Shown here one piece after another: positions 1-8,768 of a stretch of 64,000 nucleotides of DNA (positions are counted from its first letter, which is position 1; each line of letters opens with the position of its first letter). Under the pieces are notes generated by a model that saw nothing but the letters and a program-made list of their open reading frames with translations, had not been told where the DNA came from and did not search any database. The position numbers were made by a program, and so were the translations under genes. The DNA lies in the NCBI RefSeq assembly GCF_031624635.1, contig NZ_JAMQOQ010000010.1:1-64000 (forward strand). The letters are read 5' to 3'. Source of the stretch: Halogeometricum sp. S3BR5-2. GTDB lineage: Archaea > Halobacteriota > Halobacteria > Halobacteriales > Haloferacaceae.

Positions 1-79
1 CCTCGTCAAGGGCGTTGACGAGGAAATTAAGGAGCTGGTCTTCGTGGAGTCTACCGTCTGCTTGCCGGGTATTAGACAC
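1..79 (-). CDS. N-terminal fragment of the gene downstream of addB-like
   Basis: An open minus-strand frame starts at a GTG codon at 79 and runs off the window start, giving about 26 residues (begins VSNTRQADGRLHEDQ). A purine stretch lies just upstream. It starts 25 bases after the AddB-like stop codon, so it is probably in the same operon. By analogy with addB-addA operons a UvrD/AddA-type helicase would be expected here, but the visible residues do not show this. The first 23 bases also form an inverted repeat (CCTCGTCAA, 5 bases, TTGACGAGG), which may simply be coding sequence. Confidence 0.4.
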   Translation of the reverse strand, partial: MSNTRQADGRLHEDQLLNFLVNALDE

Positions 80-103
80 ACCTTCTGCAAGCAGACCTCT
101 CAA

Positions 104-3100
104 CTAACCGGCTTCGTGAAGTACTGATAGTTGGCGCCGGTACGACCGGACGTCGCAGGCATCGCGGAAGGGACAGTTTGAACACCCGGCGTCGTCGGGG
201 TCGTTGATTGTCGGATGGAACGTTCCGGCTTCGATGCCGGAGACGATATCGCTGAGTCGTTGCGGAACGACGTCATCGAGGAACTCCCGGAAGCCTGCTC
301 GAGTCTCGATGCTAGGTTTGTCCGAACTCTGGTAGACCATCGGTGTTCCGCCGTATCCGTCACGATATGAGTTACCGAGCCAGCTCGCGTTCTTCGGGTC
401 ATCACCGACGAACCCGATTTGACCAGCGGTGCTGCTCACCTTCCCGGGTTCCTTGAGCCGGTAGTATCCACCTCCGACGGCCTCGGTAACCTCGTCGACG
501 TTCGCCTCCAGCATCTTCGCGTAAATCGGGAGTTGGAAGCTGAGTCCATCCAGCGTGTCGCGTTCGGAAGAAGTGTACCCGGTCTTGTAGTCACGGACAA
601 TAGCTCTCCCATCGGACGTCATTTCGCCGCGGTCGAGAACACCGCGGATCGTGGTTCCGTCCACCTCGAAGGAGAGCTTGGTCTCGAACCAGGCCGGCGC
701 TGCCGTCAGTGGACCGTTCTGAAGCCGATTGTCCGGGTCGACGTACAATGCGAGCTCTTCTTCGAGGAACCGCACGAGGATACCCGCAGGTCGCCCATCG
801 ACGGCGGTCCGGTTGTAGTACTCGTTTTGATCAGCATCACCGAGACCGGCCAGTAGTTCGAAGAGCCAGCGGTCGTCGAACTCGTCGTCGACGGCTTGGA
901 GTTCGTCGACCGCGACACGGAGAAGTCGCGTCTCCAGATCATCTTGATCGAACCCTGCGAGCGAAACCGGAGACCCAACCTCGTCTCGGAGTTCCGTGTA
1001 GAACCGCTCCAGAATCTCGTGAACGTAGTGCCCACGATTGATTGGTTCCTCGTCTCGGTCCTCTTCCTCTAGCCCGAGGACTTCCTTTGCGTAGAAGCGG
1101 AACGGGCAACTGGCGTATCGCTCTACCTGCGTCGGCGAGAGTCGGTCAAGGTGGAACGAGAGGTCCTGCGCCGTCCCCGAAGTGAGCCAGCCCGTATTCT
1201 CTGATGGACGCGCCAACCCACGGTCGGCGGCCGTACGAATGCCATCAATCGCTGTCTCTCCTGGTGTTGCCTCTGTATCGAGTCGATCACTGCTGCCCGC
1301 CGTGTCTACGAACAGTCCCGTCGCCGACGCGGTAGTCGCGTACTCGCCGAGTGTGTCTAGACTGACTCGAGCGCCAGCAGTTGCGAACGCTCGCTGTGCG
1401 TCAGCTCGCGCACCGATTTTATCCCGCCGACCGGTCGGGGTCTGCCCGACGAGGTGGCCGAACTCATCCCGTCGCTGTGGCACCGTTTCGGTGATTCGAC
1501 GGAACTCGGCCAGGATTCCAGCATCGATGTACGCTGTCCCGTCGAGTTGTTGTTTCGGCCGCGAGAGCGTGACGGTCTCAGCGGCGGCGACGAGACTTGC
1601 GATGCGGTACTCGGCCCGTCGAGCTTGGTCGGCTTCGGCAAAGTCGGGATGTGCATCTGTTACGGCGTTCACAAGTGCGAGTCGATTCGCTGAACTCGGG
1701 AAGTGAGACGCTGTCAGACCGAGGACGAACACGTGGTCGAACGTTCGCATCCCGAGTTCCGCCGCTCCGAGGACTTCGACTCTCCCATCGCGAATTGTTG
1801 GATCATCGGTGATGGAGACGGCACCGAGTGCATGCCGAGCGCGTTCGAGGTCGTCTCCGTCTCCCGTCCGTTTGACTGCGTCAAGGACTCGCTCGGCACT
1901 GCGGTAGACGACCCGTTGCGACCCAGTCGTCGTTCGATCTTCTACCGTGTCCTCGATTCCGAGGCACTCAACGAAGTGGCGATAGGCTTCGATGCTCCCG
2001 TCATCTGCCACGGTTTTTGCTTCGACGAGAAGCTCGTCGATAGCCGCTCGGTACGGCTCTTCGACGTCGCTGAATTCTTCCACGTCCGCGATCGCATCGT
2101 GTGCCTGTTCGCTATCGACGTTCTCCCAACTCGGCAGCACCGGCTCTACGAGTGGGTTATCGAGGAGGCTGCGAAGGTCATCAGTGATCTCTGTCTCATC
2201 AAGTAGCTCCAGCGCGGTCAGGAGAGCAGCTCCGACCGACGTTCCATCCAGATCGTAGTCCCGGGCGACAGCATATGGAACGGATCGCGCAGAGAACTCA
2301 CTGGCGAGACGATGGGCGTACGCCGATGGCGCGGTCACGATAACGCCGATGTCGTTCGGGTCAACGCCGTCACCCAGGAGTTCCTGTACCTGCCGTCCCG
2401 TATACCGTACTTCTCCTGGACGCGATGACGGGACGACAGTCTCGACGGTCGTCTCGTCAAGCGAGAGTGTGGTGGCATCAGGACGGAAGGGTGCCGACGC
2501 TAACCGTCGATTCGCGGGTGGGCGAGACTCACGGGCTGTGATTGCATCTGTTTCGAATTCGAGGTCGTTGATGAAGAACTCCCATGCAGGGGCCGTTGCG
2601 ACGTCGACACCGCCCGGAGAGTCCGTTCCGGTCAATCGGGAGAAGGTCGCGACTGTCGGCCAAGTTTCCGTGATCGTCTCGACTACACGCGATGCGAGGA
2701 CAGAGAACGTGTCGAACCCACCGATGATGACGGCGTCAGTGTGTGGGAAGCACTGAGCAGGATTGGAATTCGCCACCCGTCGGTACCGCTCGGCCCAGAG
2801 GGTCGTAGCTGAACCATCGGGGAGTCCCTCGCGTCCATCGTAGAACCGCTTGGTGATGGCCTCGAGCTCGGCGCTCAGATTGACCAGCCCTTCGTCACTC
2901 AGGCGGTCGCGGACGGCTTCTGGTGAGAGCAGTCCGGCGAATTCGACGAGGCTCAGGAGGTCCTCCATCTGCTCGATGAGACCGGTTGGAGGCAGTCCGT
3001 CCCCCTCCATGAGCGACCACTTGGCGGGTGAGTCTGAGAGAGACTGTTCGACGAGTCGGAGGCGGGTTGGCTGGTCCATCCGCGAAGCAATACCGCCGAT

Positions 3101-3325
3101 CGCTTCGCGGTCGTAACACCGGTCGACGAACTCGTCGAGTGTGAGCGCAGTGAGTTCGAGCGGGCGGCCGATGTCTTCCCACTGCGTTTCGATTTCTGGG
3201 AGGCGATGAGGTTGATTCGCGATGTAGAGGACGCTTTCGGGATTTTCTCCCGATTGAGTCGTGGCCCAGTTGAGCGCTGCCCGATCGACCGCAACAGCAT
3301 CCGGGCCACAGAGAAGCCGAGACAT
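104..3325 (-). CDS. AddB-like helicase/nuclease with C-terminal PD-(D/E)XK domain and Fe-S cysteines
   Basis: Large protein (1073 residues from ATG 3325; a GTG at 3355 would add 10). The C-terminal third matches the RecB/AddB nuclease: H about residue 769, GVLDR about 896-900 and DYKTG about 912-916 form the metal site. Cys about 740 with Cys 1048, 1051 and 1057 (CSNC...C) fit the AddB-type 4Fe-4S staple. The N-terminal half looks like a degenerate SF1 helicase: the normal GxGKT position reads CGPDAVAVDRA, so nucleotide binding is probably lost, as expected for a scaffold subunit. In the family, AddB works with AddA to resect double-strand ends. The ATG start is preferred because a purine-rich GAAGGA precedes it. 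An AddA partner would lie beyond the window edge. Confidence 0.82.
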   Translation of the reverse strand: MSRLLCGPDAVAVDRAALNWATTQSGENPESVLYIANQPHRLPEIETQWEDIGRPLELTALTLDEFVDRCYDREAIGGIASRMDQPTRLRLVEQSLSDSPAKWSLMEGDGLPPTGLIEQMEDLLSLVEFAGLLSPEAVRDRLSDEGLVNLSAELEAITKRFYDGREGLPDGSATTLWAERYRRVANSNPAQCFPHTDAVIIGGFDTFSVLASRVVETITETWPTVATFSRLTGTDSPGGVDVATAPAWEFFINDLEFETDAITARESRPPANRRLASAPFRPDATTLSLDETTVETVVPSSRPGEVRYTGRQVQELLGDGVDPNDIGVIVTAPSAYAHRLASEFSARSVPYAVARDYDLDGTSVGAALLTALELLDETEITDDLRSLLDNPLVEPVLPSWENVDSEQAHDAIADVEEFSDVEEPYRAAIDELLVEAKTVADDGSIEAYRHFVECLGIEDTVEDRTTTGSQRVVYRSAERVLDAVKRTGDGDDLERARHALGAVSITDDPTIRDGRVEVLGAAELGMRTFDHVFVLGLTASHFPSSANRLALVNAVTDAHPDFAEADQARRAEYRIASLVAAAETVTLSRPKQQLDGTAYIDAGILAEFRRITETVPQRRDEFGHLVGQTPTGRRDKIGARADAQRAFATAGARVSLDTLGEYATTASATGLFVDTAGSSDRLDTEATPGETAIDGIRTAADRGLARPSENTGWLTSGTAQDLSFHLDRLSPTQVERYASCPFRFYAKEVLGLEEEDRDEEPINRGHYVHEILERFYTELRDEVGSPVSLAGFDQDDLETRLLRVAVDELQAVDDEFDDRWLFELLAGLGDADQNEYYNRTAVDGRPAGILVRFLEEELALYVDPDNRLQNGPLTAAPAWFETKLSFEVDGTTIRGVLDRGEMTSDGRAIVRDYKTGYTSSERDTLDGLSFQLPIYAKMLEANVDEVTEAVGGGYYRLKEPGKVSSTAGQIGFVGDDPKNASWLGNSYRDGYGGTPMVYQSSDKPSIETRAGFREFLDDVVPQRLSDIVSGIEAGTFHPTINDPDDAGCSNCPFRDACDVRSYRRQLSVLHEAG

Positions 3326-3514
3326 TCCTTCTGAGGAGTGTGTCGGCTTTACCACATAATGCTACCTGAAGATATCATGATGGAAGCGGCCCTCTCATCA
3401 AATCATAACCGGATCGTGTTCATTCCACACGCGAGAGCGACGCAGGCACGTTGATGAAGAGTAGTCAATCATTCAATTTCTCCTGATTGTAAGATATAAC
3501 GGCAAGACGGCGGC

Positions 3515-3689
3515 GTTACACATCGATGACGGGGGGTGTGGTCGAGCACGATTTACACTTCGATGACGGGACGTCAGACGCATGGCTTACACATCGATGA
3601 CGGGGGGTGTACCAGACAGGTTAGTGAAATCAGAAGCAAATCCGAACTCAGAGTAGCGAAAACCGGTTACACATCGACGACGGGGGGAT
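3515..3689 (+). repeat. ORB-like origin repeats, left cluster
   Basis: Four direct copies of a roughly 20-base unit with core TTACACATCGATGACGGGG lie at 3515-3539, 3552-3573, 3586-3610 and 3666-3689. The second (ACACTTCGATGACGGGACG) and fourth (ATCGACGACG) are variants, and a degenerate unit may lie near 3789. They occupy the gap between the divergent addB-like and orc1/cdc6 genes. An AT-rich stretch (about 3472-3500) adjoins the first copy. A T-side TTACA and a G-string are typical of haloarchaeal origin recognition boxes. The rest of the gap 3356-3800 shows no gene. Confidence 0.8.
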
Positions 3690-3839
3690 CTCCGACGATG
3701 GGCTGCTGAATAGTACTTCGTCGTCGGTTCGGAGTGGGTAAGACCGAAGACGTTGAATGTGAGGAATAGACTCGTCGTATCGCCAGGATAGACATCGACG
3801 GTGGTGAATCTTTTTATGCCTCCAGAATGCAGCAAGCGT

Positions 3840-5303
3840 ATGGCCGGTAGCGATCAGGGTGGGACGGATCAATCTACCCTTGGAGAAGAAGAAACACGTT
3901 CTCAGGCGGCAGAAACTGAAACCGACGCCGCCGAAGCGGATGCCGCCGGTAACTCCGCTTCAGCACGCGATGAAGTAGATTCCGCGGAGAACTCGCAACG
4001 CTCCATCCGCGATATGCTCGATGAGGAGGGTGGTGCGTCGGTTTTCGACAACAGAGATCTCGTCGAGCCCGATACGATCATCGACGAGGAACGGATCGTT
4101 GGTCGCGATGACCAGCTCGAGTCCGTTGTCTCGTTCCTGAAACCCACCCTGCAAGGGAATCGGCCGCCGAACATGCTGTTGTATGGTCCAGCAGGCACGG
4201 GAAAATCACTCATCGTTGGAGCTGTTACGGAGCAAATCATCGAACTCTGTAAGTCGAAGGGAGAGCGCTTCGGCGTCGTCTCGATCAATTGCCAACCGAT
4301 CAATACGCTCGACCAAGCGGTCTACGAACTCGTTCAAACCGTCGCGAAGAACGTGGGCGCAGAGGTCGGTGTTCCTGAGACAGGAGTGTCGACCAAACGC
4401 AAGTACCGTCGACTGTACGAACTCATCAACGAGAACTATGACTCGGTCATTTTCATCCTCGACGAGATTGACCTCCTGGTCGGCCGACGCGCAAATGACG
4501 AGCCGGCTTATTCGAAACTTCTCTACCAGCTCTCCCGTGCGAGCAATACGAACGAAATCGAGGGACGGGTCTCAGTTGCGGCGTTGACGAACGATCCGAA
4601 GTTCATGGAGAACATCGACGGGCGTGCAGAGAGCTCATTCAATCCACGAGACGTCTACTTCCCCGATTACGACGCCAATCAGTTGCGCCAGATTCTCAAA
4701 AATCGGCGAGACGCCTTCCGGCCTGATGCACTGGAAGATGACGTGATTCCACTGGTTGCGGCGTTCGCAGCGCAAAGCCACGGTGACGCTCGGAAGGCCA
4801 TCGATCTGTTCCGCGGTGCTGGTGATCTCGCTGACGAACGCGGGGAAGAGGAAGTTCGCGAGGAACACGTCCGTGAATCGCAGGAGGAGATCGACAAGGA
4901 CCGATCACTGAAACTCGTTGAGGGGTTGACGACCCAGAAGAAGATATCCCTGTATGCGACAGCAGCGGTCGCCCGATACTCCAGGCGGTCGGGAAGTTCA
5001 GTTCCGAGTCCAGTCGGGTTCAAAGTCTATCAGTGGGTCACGGACGAACTCGATGCCGATCAAATGACTCGAGAAACCTACGTCAAGTACGTGAAAGAGC
5101 TCTCCACGTATGGATTGATCTCGACGTCGAGGAAAAGCCGAGGACGTGGTGGTGGGATGTACATGGAGTTCACGTTCACGGGAGATCCAACAGCGATTAT
5201 GGATCGAATCGTCGAGGACACGAGGCTAGAAACCATCGGTGGCCAAGATGAGCTCCTTCAGTCGGTCGTCAATGCTCAGTTGAACGAATTCCACGAGAAG
5301 TAA
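3840..5303 (+). CDS. Orc1/Cdc6 family replication initiator
   Basis: AAA+ origin-binding initiator. Walker A GPAGTGKS lies about residues 116-123 (from ATG 3840) and Walker B ILDEIDLL about 205-212. Sensor/lid helices follow, and a C-terminal winged helix (about 390-480) would contact the ORBs. Length (487 residues) is normal for haloarchaeal Orc1/Cdc6 with an acidic Asp/Glu/Ala-rich N-terminal tail. The frame opens at 3801, but GAATCTTTTTATG at 3806-3818 looks like a TATA region about 25 bases before ATG 3840, so a near-leaderless start at 3840 is preferred. ORB-like repeats flank the gene in inverted orientation. The family loads the MCM helicase and fires the adjacent origin. Confidence 0.93.
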   Translation: MAGSDQGGTDQSTLGEEETRSQAAETETDAAEADAAGNSASARDEVDSAENSQRSIRDMLDEEGGASVFDNRDLVEPDTIIDEERIVGRDDQLESVVSFLKPTLQGNRPPNMLLYGPAGTGKSLIVGAVTEQIIELCKSKGERFGVVSINCQPINTLDQAVYELVQTVAKNVGAEVGVPETGVSTKRKYRRLYELINENYDSVIFILDEIDLLVGRRANDEPAYSKLLYQLSRASNTNEIEGRVSVAALTNDPKFMENIDGRAESSFNPRDVYFPDYDANQLRQILKNRRDAFRPDALEDDVIPLVAAFAAQSHGDARKAIDLFRGAGDLADERGEEEVREEHVRESQEEIDKDRSLKLVEGLTTQKKISLYATAAVARYSRRSGSSVPSPVGFKVYQWVTDELDADQMTRETYVKYVKELSTYGLISTSRKSRGRGGGMYMEFTFTGDPTAIMDRIVEDTRLETIGGQDELLQSVVNAQLNEFHEK

Positions 5304-5343
5304 GAGCACCTCCGATGTCGTGACGCCGTTTCTATGGAGACGT

Positions 5344-5877
5344 CACCCCCCGTCATCGAAGTGTAACCGATTCTTTTCCCGGAGTTGCACGTTGATAGCG
5401 TTCGAATCCCCACAGAGCCAATCAAACTGGACGAGATTGTTCTCGGGTGGTCGATCCACGGAGGAACTTCGATTACGGGTAGGACGTGAACCCCCTCCCC
5501 CCGTCATCGAAGTGTAAATCCTCACCAGAGGGAGGGTACAGAGGACGAGGAGCAAGACGCGGATCGGCCAGAGAGGCCACGAGAGCCGCAGTCTCACGGG
5601 AAAGAGACACTAGAACAAACACGATGAGGAAGTTGTTCCCCGCTCGGTACGTCGGAGTTCCACTCCTCCGAACCTTCGCGGTAAGCGCTATTGCGGTTAC
5701 GGTACTGATGGGTGGTATATAAAACTTCGTCAGACTAGTGATAATCGTGGAATATGTGATAATTCTCCTGTCTCGGCGTCTCTTCGTCCTATTCGTCGCG
5801 CTTCCGGCCTCTTTCGGCTGTTCTCGTCTCTGCCCCCCTCCCGCCCTCGAGAGTTTACACATCGATGACGGGGGGGG
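5344..5877. other. Predicted replication origin: ORB-like repeats around an AT-rich segment
   Basis: Downstream of orc1/cdc6, ORB-like units lie at 5344-5367 and 5495-5518 (minus orientation, CCCCCCGTCATCGAAGTGTAA) and at 5853-5877 (plus orientation). A fourth minus unit is at 6371-6394. The only clearly AT-rich stretch here, about 5706-5775 with TATATAAAAC and several TGATAAT-like words, sits between the opposed units at 5495 and 5853. Opposed ORBs around an AT-rich unwinding element is the standard archaeal origin layout. Short open frames across 5304-5930 run through the repeats and look non-coding. Which side of orc1/cdc6 is the working origin cannot be told from sequence. Confidence 0.75.
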
Positions 5878-5930
5878 AGGGTTCCGAGTAATCGGCAAGG
5901 GATCGTGTCCGCCCCCTTCGTGATCGCTCG

Positions 5931-6308
5931 CTACTCTCGTGGACTCACGGGGGCGATATACTCGTTCTTCCAAGAATCACCCTCTCGCCACTGCCAGTAG
6001 AAGTAGTGATAACCGGGCTTCGTCTCCTTCACTGTGATGTACGCGCCACTCGTCGGGACGTCTTCATAATCGTCTGGATCCGTCGAGATATCGCGCTCGT
6101 CCAGTTCCTCGAGGTCCTCCTTATCGACCTCTTCCTCGGCTCGTCGACGCTCGAGTTCTTCTTGTCGCTGTCGACGTTTCCATTCCGCCAGATCAGCCGC
6201 GTACGTCGCGACCGCTTCTAGCCGTTCCGGGGATTGGTTCTCGAGTGGTTCGCGAAGATACTTCGGCAACTCTGGTGCGGGCGGTTTCTCCGCGATGTCC
6301 TCGGTCAT
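5931..6308 (-). CDS. Small charged protein with a YxYWQWREG C-terminal motif
   Basis: 125 residues, not assigned to a named family. The N-terminal half is proline-rich and then a highly charged Arg/Glu helix (about residues 35-75, possible coiled coil). The C-terminal part (about 88-125) has the pattern ITVKETKPGYHYFYWQWREG followed by a basic/aromatic end, resembling short domains seen in other haloarchaeal proteins that read as small beta-sheets. A perfect inverted repeat abuts the start codon and flanks the expected promoter position, so the gene is probably repressor-controlled. It lies beside the origin, so a replication or copy-number role is possible but unproven. Confidence 0.65.
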   Translation of the reverse strand: MTEDIAEKPPAPELPKYLREPLENQSPERLEAVATYAADLAEWKRRQRQEELERRRAEEEVDKEDLEELDERDISTDPDDYEDVPTSGAYITVKETKPGYHYFYWQWREGDSWKNEYIAPVSPRE

Positions 6309-6352
6309 AGTTACCCCACGAACGGCGTGTCACATCAATCTGTGGGGTAACT
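6309..6352. promoter_or_regulatory. Inverted repeat AGTTACCCCAC-N22-GTGGGGTAACT (operator candidate)
   Basis: Perfect 11-base arms at 6309-6319 and 6342-6352, separated by 22 bases, directly upstream of the minus-strand gene starting at 6308. The arm centres are about 33 bases apart (three helical turns), so a dimeric regulator could grip both sides of the core promoter of this probably leaderless gene. An element with the same arms and the same spacing occurs at 8769-8812. Confidence 0.6.
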
Positions 6353-6370
6353 TTGAGGTTTAACGATGCT

Positions 6371-6394
6371 CACCCCCCGTCATCGAAGTGTAAG
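6371..6394 (-). repeat. Outlying ORB-like unit
   Basis: CACCCCCCGTCATCGAAGTG followed by TAAG is a full ORB-like unit in minus orientation, about 500 bases beyond the main right-hand cluster and just past the operator of the 125-residue protein. Confidence 0.65.
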
Positions 6395-6519
6395 ACTGCT
6401 CGATACGCCTTGTTAGGGCTGAATACTCGACATTCGATCTTCGACGACGACAGACAGAATACTGATAGTTCCAGAAAGCACTTCATTCCGCCTCGTCGAA
6501 CGGGACTGTTGGATCGACT

Positions 6520-6536
6520 GACGGGTAACACCCGTC
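6520..6536. promoter_or_regulatory. Perfect inverted repeat before a small membrane protein gene
   Basis: GACGGGT-AAC-ACCCGTC: 7-base perfect arms with a 3-base centre, ending 13 bases before the ATG at 6550. It could be an operator or a short hairpin near the ribosome binding site (GGGGAG just before the start codon). Confidence 0.4.
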
Positions 6537-6549
6537 TGGAACGGGGAGT

Positions 6550-6678
6550 ATGGACATCTCACGAACGACATTCAAGTGCGCTGGACAACTGGTCGGCTAC
6601 TTCGTGCTGGGTCTCGTCGGCACGGGGGCTATCGTCCTCGGATTACTATACGTATTTCAGCCGATTCAGCGCTCGTAA
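6550..6678 (+). CDS. 42-residue single-span membrane protein
   Basis: A short ORF (MDISRTTFKCAG...QPIQRS) with one strong transmembrane segment at about residues 13-35, rich in Gly, Leu, Val and Ile, a short polar N-terminus and a basic tail. It has a GGGGAG purine run just before its ATG and a perfect inverted repeat 13 bases upstream. Third codon positions are mostly G/C, as in neighbouring genes. It could be a small membrane regulator or a toxin-like peptide; no homologue is recognised. A longer frame opening at 6353 in another phase crosses an ORB repeat and is considered spurious. Confidence 0.5.
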   Translation: MDISRTTFKCAGQLVGYFVLGLVGTGAIVLGLLYVFQPIQRS

Positions 6679-6744
6679 CTGAACGTACATCTGTTCTGAA
6701 CCGCCTCGTTCTCGCGAGAAATTCGGCGCGGACGAATCAGCGGC

Positions 6745-8130
6745 CTATTCGATGATATCGCTCGGCGTGAACAACGAGAGATCGTCTCGTTCGGCAGCAG
6801 TACTGCGGAGCCCGTCGGAGAACCCGGAGCGACAGAAACAGCAGTAGTGATACGTCAGCTCTTCACCGCCGTCCCGCGACCACTGGACCTCTTGGGCGGT
6901 CCGTTCGAGATCAGCGAGATCGCCTTCGGTCATTTCCCGTGTCGTGTATTTGCACTCGCCGGCGACGAGCGTTCCGTCACTCCCGAGGCCGACGACGTCG
7001 AGTTCGTGGTTGCGATGCCACCAGTAGCCGATCCCTTGGTAGGTGTTCGGAAGTAGCGATGGGAGGGCGTTCTGACAGACGATCTCGAACATCGGTCCCA
7101 TGTAGTCCGTGAACGTCGGCTCGACGAGTTCCTCGTAGGCCGCGTCACCGAGCTGGACGAGCTTCCCGGTCTGTCCATAGACGTAGCGGAACCAGAATCG
7201 GAAGAGCGGCTCCTTCAATCGATACCGGCTCTTGCGCGTCGCGTTCGGATTCGCCGTGACTGGGATGTCCCGCTCGACGAGCCGTAGCCGACGGAGCTTC
7301 GAGAGGTACGATCCGAGGCTGTTCGAGTCGACACCGGCGAAGTTGGCGATCTCGCTGGTTTCGTGGTTCCCGGTGGCGATGGCCCGGAGGATCGTGTAGT
7401 AGGTCTGTGGCTCGCGGATGCCGAACTCGGTCCGCAACAGGAACTCCGGCTCGTTGTGCAGGACGCCGTGTTCCGAGAGGATGCGCGCCTGGATGTTCTC
7501 AGCGAGCGTCGCGGACGGATCGAGCGCACGGAGGTAGTACGGCGTCCCCCCGAAGACGCCCCACGACTGGACCGTCGTGTCCGGGTCGTCTCCCGGATAG
7601 AACTGCCTCGCGTCGTCGATCGACAGTGGCGGGAGATCGATCGCGCCCGTTCGTCGCCCGTACAGCGGACTGCCGCCACCGAGGACCTTCTCCTCCATGA
7701 CGCTGATCGACGATCCGACAAGGACGAGCGTCATGTTGGTGTCTTCGAGCTGGGTGTCCCAGACGCGCTGGATCTTCGAGGGCAGTGCCTCGTCGGATTG
7801 GACGAGGTACGGGAACTCGTCGAGGACGACGACCGCGTCCTGTCGGCCCAGCGCTCGCAGGAGTGCCTCCCAGTCGCGCTGGATGTCCTCGAGGAGGGGA
7901 AACGTCTCGCTGGCGGTCGTGACGAAATCGGCGAGTTGTACCTCGGGGGTTTCCTCGGTCGCCTGCCAGTAGACGGCATCGTCGATGTCGGTCGTCGCCT
8001 CACGAACGAGGGCGCTCTTCCCGAGCCGGCGGCGACCGTAGATGACGAGCAGCTCGGCTTGCTCGCTGTGGAATGCTGTCCGAAGTGTCTCGAGTTCGTC
8101 CGCTCGATTGACGAACCGGCGCTGTGTCAT
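6745..8130 (-). CDS. Archaeal ATPase with C-terminal DUF234 nuclease-like domain
   Basis: 461 residues. The N-terminal half is an archaeal STAND/AAA-like ATPase: Walker A GRRRLGKS about residues 32-39 and Walker B VVVLDEFPYL about 99-108. A winged helix follows (about 255-295). The C-terminal part has the DUF234 pattern, with ELDVVGLG (about 380) and VAGECKYT (about 392-399), giving a PD-(D/E)XK-like D...ExK core. The family is common in archaea; function is unsettled, with defence or mobile-element roles suggested. A promoter TATTATTC at about 8151-8158 makes a leaderless transcript starting at 8130 likely. An inverted repeat at 8174-8200 lies just upstream. It is divergent from the wHTH gene at 8325, a possible regulator. 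Confidence 0.85.
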   Translation of the reverse strand: MTQRRFVNRADELETLRTAFHSEQAELLVIYGRRRLGKSALVREATTDIDDAVYWQATEETPEVQLADFVTTASETFPLLEDIQRDWEALLRALGRQDAVVVLDEFPYLVQSDEALPSKIQRVWDTQLEDTNMTLVLVGSSISVMEEKVLGGGSPLYGRRTGAIDLPPLSIDDARQFYPGDDPDTTVQSWGVFGGTPYYLRALDPSATLAENIQARILSEHGVLHNEPEFLLRTEFGIREPQTYYTILRAIATGNHETSEIANFAGVDSNSLGSYLSKLRRLRLVERDIPVTANPNATRKSRYRLKEPLFRFWFRYVYGQTGKLVQLGDAAYEELVEPTFTDYMGPMFEIVCQNALPSLLPNTYQGIGYWWHRNHELDVVGLGSDGTLVAGECKYTTREMTEGDLADLERTAQEVQWSRDGGEELTYHYCCFCRSGFSDGLRSTAAERDDLSLFTPSDIIE

Positions 8131-8173
8131 ACCTCCGATTCTGGGCGCGGAAGAATAATACTGGCGATTATCT

Positions 8174-8200
8174 AAATCACGATTTTGTTAATCGTGATTT
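8174..8200. promoter_or_regulatory. Inverted repeat AAATCACGAT-N7-ATCGTGATTT
   Basis: Perfect 10-base arms at 8174-8183 and 8191-8200 in the divergent gap between the ATPase gene and the winged-helix gene. It sits immediately upstream of the ATPase TATA box, a usual position for an archaeal activator or repressor site. The neighbouring wHTH protein is the obvious candidate ligand. Confidence 0.5.
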
Positions 8201-8324
8201 TGCTCTTGTCTGTTCCGATAGTGACCTTCAGCAGCATCGAGAGCCGATACAGAGGTGCTCAGTCGGTTCAAGTAATTCGGTTTTCGGCGAAACGCTTACC
8301 ACCGAATTGGATAGTTCGTCTATC

Positions 8325-8735
8325 ATGGGTGGAACGGATTCGCGGAATGGTGCTCTCGACACTGTTCGCGAGCGACTCAACGTCGTCACTCAGGAGACGC
8401 GATTTTCGCTCATCCAGGACATTCTCGGGCATCCGTCGGGGCTGCCGACGCTGAAGGAGTTGGACTACGTCAATCCGAGCCGGAGTCAAACGACGATTCG
8501 CCAGCATCTACAGCGCCTCGTCGAGACGGGCATCGTCGAGAAAGTCGAACTCCCTGAGGACCGTCGGCAGAACGATCTCCCGTACACGTTCTACGGAACC
8601 AGCGAGGAGGGGCGTCGATTCCTCGAGGAGCACAAGCTTTTGCGCGCAGAGGAGACCCTACGGAAGATCTACGACCGGGTCGAGAAGACCGCCGAGATCG
8701 AGCGCTACGAGTCAGCCCCGCGTCCCGAGCGGTGA
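8325..8735 (+). CDS. Winged-helix transcriptional regulator
   Basis: 136 residues from ATG 8325. A winged helix spans about residues 20-85, with recognition-helix region SRSQTTIRQHLQRL and wing sequence EDRRQNDLPYTFY. A C-terminal helix RAEETLRKIYDRVEKTAEI probably dimerises. The open frame extends to 8124 but the extra part covers the inverted-repeat promoter region, so the internal ATG is preferred. It resembles haloarchaeal ArsR/PadR-like regulators. It is divergent from the DUF234 ATPase gene and converges with the AAA+ gene. Confidence 0.7.
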   Translation: MGGTDSRNGALDTVRERLNVVTQETRFSLIQDILGHPSGLPTLKELDYVNPSRSQTTIRQHLQRLVETGIVEKVELPEDRRQNDLPYTFYGTSEEGRRFLEEHKLLRAEETLRKIYDRVEKTAEIERYESAPRPER

Positions 8736-8768
8736 ATGATTCAGCGATTCGATGTTGACGCCATGGCG

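Noticed and set aside
1-23. Inverted repeat CCTCGTCAA-N5-TTGACGAGG
   Set aside because: It falls within an apparent coding start, so the match may be chance from coding sequence.
419-2206. Plus-strand frames opposite the AddB-like gene
   Set aside because: Typical shadow frames of a GC-rich gene, interrupted and without motifs.
5473-5973. Minus-strand frame of 166 residues over the origin
   Set aside because: It runs through two ORB-like repeats and the AT-rich segment, has irregular composition and no family match.
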